This document shows, piece after piece, positions 55,768-64,000 of a stretch of DNA of 64,000 bases (positions are counted from its first letter, which is position 1; each line of letters starts with the position of its first letter). Made by a program: the position numbers and the translations under genes. This DNA comes from Toxorhynchites rutilus septentrionalis (Eukaryota; Arthropoda; Insecta; Diptera; Culicidae): positions 68,264,763-68,328,762 of the forward strand of contig NC_073746.1 of assembly GCF_029784135.1 (NCBI RefSeq). The letters run 5' to 3'. Under the pieces are notes generated by a model. The model was not told the origin of the DNA and ran no database searches. It saw only the letters and a list, made by a program, of their open reading frames with translations.

Positions 55768-56412
55768 ATTTCACACTGTTTTCCATGTTGTACAGACATT
55801 TAATACAGCTGAAAATCATTTCATTTCATGGAAAATTCCATAATTCCATCGTTCGTGTGTTAGATTTCACAAATAATAGTAAATAGCATGATGGACCGGT
55901 TCAATGTTCATTGTCCAAACATGCATACATCAAGAATAAATAAATATCTGGGAGTGGGTCCTTGAGCACTGCAGTGCAAAGGATAACGTTACGTTCTTCC
56001 ATTAATCCAGGGGTTTTCAGATTTTATAGCAACATTATTTGACGGATTATTTGATTCAATAAAACAAATCCTATTTGCATTGACAATACTCAACTGGGAA
56101 TAATTCTATTTAGGTTGCGTGTAGCAGTTTTACGACATCTAACCGGAAGTAAACAAGATAAATCACTATACGCCTCGTGAAATTAAATTGAAAAAGGTTT
56201 TATTTAAGGTGAGTTTTCAAGTGGGAGCATTTACTATAATTTCGCGGATCACAAAATTCCCGCGGAGCACCATTTGAAAACCCCTGCATTAATCTATCTA
56301 AATGAGTTCATTGAGAAAAAAGAAATCGGATTTTCCACCAATAATATCTCCAGCATAAGCTACTACCAGACCCAATGTAAAATAGTGCCCTGAATTGCAC
56401 AAACAATGCTTT
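55768..56412. other. No gene recognised
   Basis: AT-rich spacer without supported features. Confidence 0.45.
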
Positions 56413-56415
56413 TTA

Positions 56416-56961
56416 AGCGCCCCACACACGCACAATAATAATACTATTGTACGAATTTATTGACATTACTATTGAAGGTTGTTCACAGACGTACAATATT
56501 ATGGCGTCACAATCATATTTGTGCAATGAAATTGAATCAATTGGGGATGATATTGAAGTGCAAGGCTGGCTACTGAAGTTCAATATTTCATCGCAAGTAT
56601 TCGTTGGAACCTGAAACTTGATATTCCATAATGATTAGTTTCAATAAACTCGCCGTCGGTGTTTTTGATGGCCATCGCGACACACGCGTCCTCGAGAAAC
56701 AGTCTGTGAATTTTTTAAGGATAACACTCACTTTACACCCGAGACCATGTATATGTAAACATGAGTTTTGACATTAACTGACACCATATTGCACAACGTC
56801 ACACATAGATCATGCAATATTGTAAGTGCTGCACAATAAATATCTAAATTTTTTGATATCATACAATATATTGTACAACATTTCAATATCTGAAACATAC
56901 CCTCAATATTATTTCACAATCACCTATGTTGTGCAATAATATTGTTGATGTATGGGCCGCT
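56416..56961. mobile_element. MITE with AGCG(G)CCCAYACAY termini, possibly Harbinger-type
   Basis: Left AGCGCCCCACACACGCACAA and the inverse of the right end, AGCGGCCCATACATCAACAA, form imperfect inverted repeats. TTA lies on both sides (56413-56415, 56962-56964), which fits the TWA target of PIF/Harbinger. The interior has several TGCACAA/ATATTGT motifs and no coding region. Confidence 0.55.
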
Positions 56962-56964
56962 TTA

Positions 56965-58738
56965 ATCTGATGCCCAACTCACGCTACCTCGTTTCCTGTT
57001 CCATCGAATGTAAAGTGTCATTTCAAGTAAAACCACACCAACGGAACGTGCGACATCTACCGGTGGCATTTGTGAAACAGGTGATTCAAACAGGCACAAA
57101 AGAGCAAACACAAATACTCAACATATCATGATGCATAAGCAGCAACCGCCCGGCTATTTATGCTGAACAGGATGGATCCGGCTGGAGGCTAGTGGCATTC
57201 GATCGGAACAGCATCAATTCCGCCACAAGTGCACTTTTCTGTTCATCGTTTAATTTTATTTTATTTGTGCATTCTGTTGCTGCTGCTGTTGCTGTGTCGA
57301 ATTGCACTCTCTGATTTATGCAAAACCGCAATGAACCTGAAAATTAAATTTTATATCAATTAGCAATTAATTACACACGAAATTAATTGAATTTGTTAAG
57401 CATGTTTGGTTCTGGGGCACGTTACACTCGATCAGCGTGAACCACGCTGACTGATTTTTTCCAGTCGTCGGAAAGTTCGATGGTTTGGATGCACTGGTTG
57501 AAAATATATATTCAAATTTTTATAAGTACCTCAAGATAGCGTTTGATATTCGTCAATCAACCATTCGTCTCATCATTCTTCATGATTCTGATTTTACGAT
57601 TGATTGTTAGTTATCTTATGTGGATTCATTTTTCGAGCTTGATCCTTGTCTGCATTAACTACACTGCCGTTCGGGTAAATGAGCTCAATGAATAATCCCT
57701 TTCGAGAGCATTTAATATGATGTCACAGCAAGTAATTACGCTCGAAACCAATGCAGTGCTATAAAAATTAATTGACGCAGTCATTTCCGAATTTCGACTG
57801 ATGAATCTGTGTTCGTCCCTGAATCGAATTTACTGTGGAAACTGGAGCATACCAAGAATCGATATGGAACATTTGGGAATTCGAGAATTATTCTCGCTTT
57901 ATTGGATCAAATCCTGAAATAACATCACATCAATGGAGTGTCAACATGGGTTGTTCCTTTGTATTTAAAGCAAATATCATGAAACGTGAAATTTAAAAAA
58001 AAAATAATGGAAAAATAATGAAGGGTATTTACTTATTTTTTCAAAACCTTAGTCATGAATAATTCAAATGAAAACCACTCTAGACATATAAAAGAACAAT
58101 AATAAACTAATGAAAGATCATTCTGTTGCTTCATTATCGGTCTGTGAAAACTTTAAGTCATAGCCGAAATTTGAATTACATTTCAAGAACATTCTTTATC
58201 GCCTACTTTCAGTGCATTTTTCAAATTCCAGCTGCACCCATACCTCGCTTTATGGCCTAGATACGTTCCACGAAATTTGGCCGTAAAGCGAAAAGCCGTA
58301 TAAGGAATCAATTATTCTAATACAAGTTCATACAAATTCAACCAGATCGGTTCCAAATTTGTTGAATATGTAACATGGTTTATCATTCAAAATGCACTTC
58401 ACCTTTTTAGTGTTATTTAATTTGAATTGAAAATTAATTTCATTTAAATCAAAAATACATAAAACATACATAACTTACAGCAAACATACATAAAAATCAA
58501 CAATAATCTATAAACAAAAATGAAACAACTTCCTGTTACATAGAATATGTGTACGTTTACTAGGGTGCATCATGATATGTTGCAACGGATCTATGGAAAA
58601 AAATCATCATCGAATTTCAAAAATCGACCATATACATTTTGTTTATTGGCCCAAAAAAAAATGATCTGTGCAAAGTTTCAGCTCAATCGGACATCAAAGC
58701 TCAATCGGGTGCCTCAAAGCGCTCAAAGTTTGGATTTT
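56965..58738. other. No gene recognised; GC-richer 56960-57470
   Basis: The stretch 56960-57470 is not repeated in the window and has a TGCTGCTGCTGTTGCTG run near 57278. At 58240-58320 is a CCTCGCTTTATGGCC...AAAGCGAAAAGCC stretch of repeat-like character. No coding region is supported. Confidence 0.4.
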
Positions 58739-60812
58739 GACGTAGAACTACGTCTTTCATTAAGGGTGTCAAATCAGAAAACAGGTCACGTTTTTATGAA
58801 ATAAAGTTAACGTTAATAACTATTTTTGCCGCGAACGGATTTTAGCGATTTACATACTAAACGAATCGGAAATTCCGTAAGATTTGTTTAATATGCCATA
58901 CATTAGAATCCCCTGATTAGTAAATGGTTAAAATTCATGAAAACTTTAAGTGTTTCTATTTTCCCATACATTTGTTCTGTCCATTTGAGTGCTTTCCCGA
59001 ACAGAGCTATCAATAACGAGCAACTTATCGACGACCAACGGAGGGGAAATCGTAGGATTTAAAGTCTCCGTGAACAAAGGAAAAGAAGAAGAATGAAGGG
59101 GAATACTTGCCTAGAGTATAAACAGTGGATCTCGCTGAGGCAAACCTTAGAGGCGAATGAACTGCAAAGTTTAAAGCCTCTTAAAACAAAGAAGAAGAAG
59201 AAGGCAAACTTTCAATCGGCATCGGACTGTTGAGCAATCCAGTTCACTTTGCTTTCGCTGCGCTTCGATCTAAGATTGGACCCCACCAGTGGTAATCCAA
59301 CTTTGAAATCGTCGTTTGATTTTTCTGTTCGTTTTTCGCGTTATTCGTATCGTGTGTTCTTTTTTCCGCATCATAAATTGGACGCTTAGCGTAGTGTGCA
59401 ATAACCAAAAAGAAGAGGAAGGCAGGCTCGAGCCCTGCATAAAACGAACGCATTGCCAGGGGCAATAAAATTACGAGGTAAGCGTCATCTAATGATGCAC
59501 GCGGTGTTGGCGCAGTGAATAGCGCTCGCACTGAAGTGAACCTTCGCGAATGTGACACCGCACCGAACAACAGCGAAGTAGGCGATTTCGGCGCGTCGGT
59601 CGAAAATGTAAAAGCCCAGGCAGCAACCAAAATCAAGCTCCCCCCGCTGGTGGTGAAGGCGGTCGCTCTTGACAAACTCATCAGCGAATTCGCATCGATG
59701 GGTGTTACAGCAGAGCACAAGCTGTGTGGCATAATTCAGTCTTTTTCCAAGCAGTTAACATTGTTTATTTTCCGTCTTCATAAGGGCTTCGTTGGTGCCT
59801 TTGAGAATGCATCAATGCATTAAACTGACGTTATGGCAAAGCAGACGTTAAGGTTGTGCACCAAAAAATTATTTAGGAATACCAAGCATCTTGAATGTCT
59901 TACTGGAATGTTATAAGTTATTTGGGTTCGCGTGCCAGTCGCAAAACTGCCTTCAACTAGGATTGCATTTGCGCTAATATTGATCATAATGAAGCATTGC
60001 TACTGTTTTCGAGGTTGTTATTAACAAAAAGAGTTCATTTCTCTTGTTTAGTCTTCAAGAAAGTAAATGGTCTGGAATTTTGTATGTGATTAGGTTTTGC
60101 TTGCCAGTAGCAAAACTTCCTCCACTAAGGGTGACAGCTGCGCTTCACTCGAGCATGAGAAAGTAATGCAACTCTTTTCGAGGCCAGTAATATTAACAGA
60201 AGCGTTTCTTTTGAGAATAGCGCAAAATGATGAGAAATGTTTATATTGCTAGTAGTTTCAAGCCACCAATGTATGGCTCTGTATGCATGCTATGGTGAAC
60301 GCTTGTTTGGCGCTTGGTTTACGCTTATTTTGTACGAACGATATCTAGAGGTGCGATTCCTTTGAGGCAATACTAAATAACATGTAGCATGATATTTGAT
60401 ACTTGCAAGTGTTGTCATTGTTTTTTGTTTACATGCGGTGCCAAACATATATTGATGTAGTTATGAGATATGGAATAATAGTGCTGGTGCAACATGTATA
60501 TAATCGACTGTAGCCGAGTCTATGTCATTTTGAAAAAGGCCACCGGAATAGCCTTCGAGGTAAATTTACAATGCATTGACATGAAATAAATTGCGACATA
60601 CGATTGTTTTGGGAGGGCAAGAATGAGTCATCAATCAATTATCGTCAACTGATTCTACAATGAAAAAATCTTTTCAGAGATTATTCTGCTAAGCAGTTGT
60701 TTCTAAAATTTCACAGCATTATAGAATAATATCCGAAGGTATAAACAAGCGACTTATATAAAATAACAGCGTAGTTCTACGTCAACAATGCGGTCGTATC
60801 TTGGACACAACC
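58739..60812 (-). mobile_element. HP-family element E9 (inverse of E3)
   Basis: It begins with the right-end palindrome GACGTAGAACTACGTC (58739-58754), then TTTCATTAAGGGTGTCAAAT. It ends CGTAGTTCTACGTCAACAATG and the inverse hairpin GGTCGTATCTTGGACACAACC (60792-60812). Collinear in reverse with E3 across nearly the whole length. An extra stretch near 59145-59200 resembles the small module at 62369-62564. Confidence 0.75.
59515..59823 (+). CDS. Conserved 102-codon frame of E9, function unknown
   Basis: Same length as the frame in E3 (21243-21551, -) and differs from it only by substitutions. In E9 the opposite strand (59244-59732) is also open for 162 codons, and parts of that frame are matched in E3, so coding direction is ambiguous. 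No domain was recognised. Confidence 0.25.
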   Translation: MNSARTEVNLRECDTAPNNSEVGDFGASVENVKAQAATKIKLPPLVVKAVALDKLISEFASMGVTAEHKLCGIIQSFSKQLTLFIFRLHKGFVGAFENASMH

Positions 60813-61099
60813 CCCTATAATTTTTTCATACTCGAAAATCTTTTAACACTTTCGTCGCCCAGAGTGATTCGGTCGAGTTTCTTGCGGGGCCCAAATTCAA
60901 CTGTCGGTGCGCTAAAGAAATAAGCGGGCAACGATAATAATGTATTCGGGTTCCATTCAGGACTACTTTTCTGCTGAATCCGAATGAAATCAACCGACTG
61001 CTGATCAGAAAACTAAAAATAATTTTTCAGCCAATTGTACAGTGTTTCCAATGATAATAAAAAATGAAACACATCCGAACGTACTTGCTCTATATACTA

Positions 61100-61916
61100 C
61101 AGGGTTTTCCATTTCGGGCTTCCGAAAGTATACAGCCCTGCGCTGACAACCGTTTGACATAGCTGTCCACCAAAGCGTCATATCGTTAGTTGAATGTCTG
61201 CCATTTTACAATATGGATCGTTTTAGCATCGCACAACGTGTTAATTTTGTTAAATTATACTATAAAAATGATGAAAAACCGGCAAATGTTTTTCGAGCAT
61301 TACGGACGGATTTTGGTCGTCATGGACGGCCTACAGAGCACACAATCGCTAATGTAGTGCGTAAATTCGAACAAACTGGATCCGTAGCGGATATTGTGAA
61401 ACCTGTGCATCATCGTAATGTGCGTTCGGCCGAAAATATTGCTGCTGTTGCTGCCAGTGTGGAGGATGACCCGAATGTTTCGATTCCACGGCGTGCTCAG
61501 CAATTGGGCTTGTCAAACACATCATTGTGACGAATTTTGCATTTGGACTTGCACCTACTTCCATATAAAGTCCAACTGGTACAAAAATTAGAGCGTGGTG
61601 ACCATGGAATGCGTCGGGCATACGTCGATTGGGTGAACGAACAACAGCAGCAAAATGCTGAATGTTCGCATCAAATTTTCTTCAGCGATGAGGCACATTT
61701 CGAGCTCGGTGGCTATGGGAACACCAAAAATTTCCGTATATGGGGCTCAGAAAATCCACACGTGATTGTTGAGAGGCCATTGCATCCGCCATAAGTCACT
61801 GTTTGGTGCGCATTACGGTCTGGTGGAGTCATCGGGCTGTATTTCTTTGAAAATGAGGACGGCGAGACGGTAACTATGAATGGTGAGCGCTATGGCCGCA
61901 TGTTAACCGATTTTTT
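61100..61916 (+). mobile_element. Mariner-like element 2, cut by E10
   Basis: A probable left terminus CAGGGTTTTCCATTTCGGGC starts at 61100 after TA, 113 bp before the transposase ATG. The right half, if present, lies beyond E10 outside the window. Confidence 0.65.
61213..61916 (+). pseudogene. IS630/Tc1/mariner transposase 2, two stops, C-terminus lost
   Basis: Starts MDRFSIAQRVNFVKLYYKND and has helix-turn-helix features (HTIANVVRKFEQTGSVAD; SIPRRAQQLGLSNTSL). Then comes the first catalytic aspartate (IFFSDEAHFELGGYG), followed by IWGSENPHVIVERPLHP, VTVWCALRSGGVIGLYFFEN and MNGERYGRMLTDF. There are two in-frame stops (61528-61530 and 61792-61794) but no frameshift. E10 interrupts it at a T-run before the second and third catalytic residues. 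The subfamily cannot be fixed from the portion available. Confidence 0.85.
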
Positions 61917-62352
61917 GACGTAGGACTACGTCTAACCGGAAGATATAGGGGGTGAAATGGAAATCTAGGCACTGAACAAGTAGGAAAAAATGCAAGATTT
62001 GGAACGCTTATAACTCGAGCATTTCTCAATAGATCGCAAAGGATTTTGCATCAATTGATAGGAAATATATCTACGCATCTATCATAACGAATAACATTTC
62101 ATTTTTCTTGAGATAAATAATTGAATAAATGTGAAATATCAAGCGTTGTCAAAATGCACTATGTGCCCATTTTTGATTGGTCCATTTTGTGCTCCTCAAA
62201 TCGTACCGACCAAAACGGGCAACCAGAGCAGCGAAATAGAATGAAGCACCATTGGAAAGGAAAAAGAAAAAAATGAACGAAACATTGATCGCTGTCTCAC
62301 ACATGCGTAATTCTCGAGCCAGCCAGTCAGCTTAAAAATCCCCGCTCCGCTG

Positions 62353-62580
62353 CCGTAACGATCATTCTTTGTGTGGACACCGACTGGACAACATCGTTGC
62401 TGGACGAGCTGGACGGCGAGGGATCGAGTGCCTTTCTCAAGGCAAGAGGGCGGAGGTGGTAGCGCTGGAGTAGAATAGAGTAGAGTTTTCAAAGGGCCTT
62501 TCTCAAGGCTAGAGACGAATGAACTGCAGTTTAAAGTCTCTATAATTCAAGACCTTGCTTCCTTCCGTAACGATCATTCT
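62353..62580. mobile_element. 196-bp retroposon-like insert with 16-bp target duplications
   Basis: CCGTAACGATCATTCT occurs exactly at 62353-62368 and 62565-62580, while E8 has a single copy at the matching place. The insert 62369-62564 starts TTGTGTGGACACCGACTGGA and ends AATTCAAGACCTTGCTTCCTT. A long perfect duplication and absence of inverted termini suggest LINE-style retroposition. Relatives are at 2100-2275, 38075-38145 (core) and 59147-59200 (3' part). No tRNA-like promoter is obvious. Confidence 0.5.
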
Positions 62581-62642
62581 CATTCAAACCGTACACCACA
62601 TCAGTTCGCATCACAACACATCAACAAACCAACCCAAGCAGC

Positions 62643-62851
62643 CATGTCTGGACATGGTAAAGGAGGAAAAGTGAAGGGAAAGGCAAAATCCCGCTCGAAC
62701 CGTGTTGATCTGGAGTTCCCCGCAAGGGTAGCTAGGCCGAGCGCGTTAGTACCAGTGCACCAGTCCACCTAGCCGGCGTTATATAGTTTCGGCCGCCGAA
62801 GTGATCGAGTTAGCTGGCAAAGCTGCTCGCGACGATAAGAAAACCCGCATT
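62643..62851 (+). pseudogene. Histone H2A fragment in E10 (retains ATG)
   Basis: ATG at 62643 opens MSGHGKGGKVKGKAKSRSNR then VDLEFP, 26 codons of clean H2A N-terminus. A deletion of the GRIH segment and a frameshift follow. RKGS, a stop, AERVSTSAPVHLAGVI, another stop, and VIELAGKAARDDKKTRI are readable in other frames to codon ~78. The C-terminal third is lacking. A stem-loop follows at 63087. Confidence 0.88.
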
Positions 62852-63086
62852 CGGAACAGAACAAATTCGGTTCGGTGGACATCAAGACAACAGGCAGTTG
62901 CAGCGAGTGGCGAGTGGCAAACGCAATCGCAAAACGGCAGCAGGTAGCAGAAGAAAAAAGTTTGTTCTTTATACAAACTGCTTTGGTGGCAAATCCAGAA
63001 CAAGGCGGCATCGAGGGCGTTCGAAATGGTTTTTTTCAAAACCACGAGTACTAAGTTTTCTAAATTGGAACCATTCCATAAAACAA

Positions 63087-63102
63087 GGCGCTTTTCAGGG
63101 CC
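63087..63102 (+). promoter_or_regulatory. Histone-type stem-loop in E10
   Basis: GGCGCTTTTCAGGGCC followed by ATTA. Same G-G mismatch as the 52617 and 54576 copies. Confidence 0.6.
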
Positions 63103-63319
63103 ATTAAAGCTTTCAAAAAAGAGTTTAGGAAATACAGTTCAATGCTTTCTAAAACAATATCCAAAATAATAATAAACACAAATTGATTTTTTCATCATTT
63201 GTTTGCCAGGATCTGATGAGTATGTGAATTTGGCAGTTGTTCTGAGCTTATTGATAGTTGGGGACTTTCCTGATTATTCAATTTTCACCAATTCTTGAAT
63301 TGTTTCAAGATTGAAAGTA

Positions 63320-63538
63320 CAGTAATTTACAATTAGTTCGACATTTAGCTAATTGGACGGACATGTAATGCGACTTATTTAGTTGGACATTTTTGTAAAC
63401 ATAGAGATCCAAATTATGACCCCACATTGAAAGTAGACACTGTACCACTGTCATCGCAAATGTTCAATTACAGGTTAAAATCGCCTACATCCGACACTGA
63501 GTGGCGCTTCGGCACGTCGCATTGAATGTAATTTACTG
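63320..63538. mobile_element. MITE with CAGTAAATTAC termini, copy M3 (in E10)
   Basis: Termini CAGTAATTTAC and GTAATTTACTG between TA dinucleotides. It occupies the same position in E10 as M2 in E8, so the MITE entered the common ancestor of E8 and E10. Confidence 0.7.
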
Positions 63539-63694
63539 TACGACATGTCACAAAGCTGGATGGGAAGAAATTTTCCAACTGTGAAAGCTGTGGCGAGTGG
63601 CAACAAATCACTAAACAGGAAGGTTTAGCCGAACAAGATGGGGATATCGAGTGATAACAAAACAATAAACTCTTTAGATTGAAGATAATTTTGT

Positions 63695-63710
63695 GATCCT
63701 GAATAGGACC
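63695..63710 (-). promoter_or_regulatory. Histone-type stem-loop, H2B side, in E10
   Basis: The minus strand reads GGTCCTATTCAGGATC, the counterpart of 53985-54000 with one loop substitution. Confidence 0.45.
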
Positions 63711-63862
63711 TTTTTTAGCATGTGATTGGAGCGAACAAATCGTAATGAATGTATTTTTTTGCCATCGCTCCCTTTTAACGCTCATTCGTTCGTCTCGTTG
63801 GACTCGCCTCTTTGGCTGAGTCTGCCGATTTGTCTCTATCCTGTGAGTGTGTACCGCTAGAG

Positions 63863-63869
63863 TATAAAA
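63863..63869 (+). promoter_or_regulatory. TATA box of captured H2A promoter in E10
   Basis: TATAAAA in the context CTAGAGTATAAAACACGCGG, 81 bp before the start of H2A similarity at 63944. Confidence 0.65.
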
Positions 63870-63943
63870 CACGCGGACCCCCAAAAAATATCTTATTTTC
63901 TTTCAAATCGTAAACCCGTGTGGTTGTACGGCATCGGCATCGT

Positions 63944-64000
63944 GGACATAACAAAGGAGGACAAGTTAAGGGAAAGGCAAAGTCTCACTCGAACCGTGCA
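63944..64000 (+). pseudogene. Second H2A fragment in E10, cut by window end
   Basis: Reads [19 protein letters not shown] up to the window end, collinear with fragment 2 in E8. The initiator context is missing: GTGGAC is present where ATGTCTGGA is expected. Confidence 0.85.

Larger units (their letters stand above)
61917..64000 (-). mobile_element. HP-family element E10 with H2A fragments (runs off the window)
   Basis: It begins with the right-end palindrome GACGTAGGACTACGTC (61917-61932), then TAACCGGAAGATATAGGGGG. Collinear in reverse with E8 from 55551 back to about 53690. Differences include a 196-bp insert at 62369-62564 with 16-bp direct repeats. It carries H2A fragments on the plus strand at 62643-62851 and from 63944, stem-loops at 63087 and 63695, TATA at 63863, and MITE M3. 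Confidence 0.8.

Noticed and set aside
1..64000. CRISPR array, ribosomal RNA genes, endogenous viral genes
   Set aside because: Tandem repeats present are satellite or transposon-internal without spacer structure. No rRNA-like stretch or viral protein similarity was recognised by eye.

Overview
The window reads as nuclear DNA of a culicine mosquito, most likely Aedes. It is AT-rich, has no operons, and is packed with nested transposons of types known from Aedes: Jockey and I-clade retroposons, an ITmD37E transposon, mariner/Tc1 and hAT elements, non-autonomous Helitrons, MITEs and a tRNA-related SINE. Only two cellular genes look intact: an intronless arginase (28016-29107, +) and a tRNA-Val with anticodon CAC (49172-49244, +). 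The species call is an inference from composition and repeat types.

The main structural theme is one repeat family, called HP here, with about ten copies (E1-E10). One end has a 20-bp hairpin whose sequence varies while its pairing is kept, followed by a near-palindrome of the form TGACGTAGGACTACG. The other end is the palindrome GACGTAGTCCTACGTC followed by A-rich sequence. Members are E1 1207-5920 (+), E2 13112-17067 (-), E3 20350-22249 (+), E4 about 30320-32102 (-), E5 34023-34786 (+), E6 37663-39160 (+), E7 40174-40824 (-, truncated), E8 51633-55551 (+), E9 58739-60812 (-) and E10 61917 to beyond the window (-). E8 and E10 carry at least five broken histone H2A fragments, most with histone-type 3' stem-loops and two with an H2A TATA-box promoter.

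Layout. 0-6 kb: a retroposon tail, then E1 split by a 3.2-kb degenerate Jockey element. 6-12 kb: a Tc1-like element split by a 1.2-kb palindrome, then two opposed MITEs. 12.9-17.2 kb: a pogo/Tigger-type element split by E2, which holds a fragment of a spliced gene and a mariner. 17-22.3 kb: sequence without a recognisable gene, a reverse-transcriptase fragment, and E3. 22.9-27.7 kb: a hAT relic with a 3.3-kb fold-back block that contains a Helitron. 27.9-29.1 kb: arginase and its promoter. 30-43.3 kb: E4 with a 95/190-bp satellite, E5, a Helitron, a MITE, E6, E7 and a 5'-truncated I-clade element. 45.0-48.4 kb: a hAT-type element with a perfect 8-bp target duplication. 48.9-49.2 kb: a piggyBac-type MITE beside the tRNA gene. 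50.5-55.8 kb: an ITmD37E transposon split by E8. 56-64 kb: a MITE, E9, and a second mariner-like transposase split by E10.

The genes do not form a pathway. The window is best read as layered insertions whose order can be reconstructed. E8 and E10 interrupt recognisable transposase reading frames, which fixes one junction of E10 and both of E8. Hence HP elements insert into A- or T-runs and were active after those transposons.
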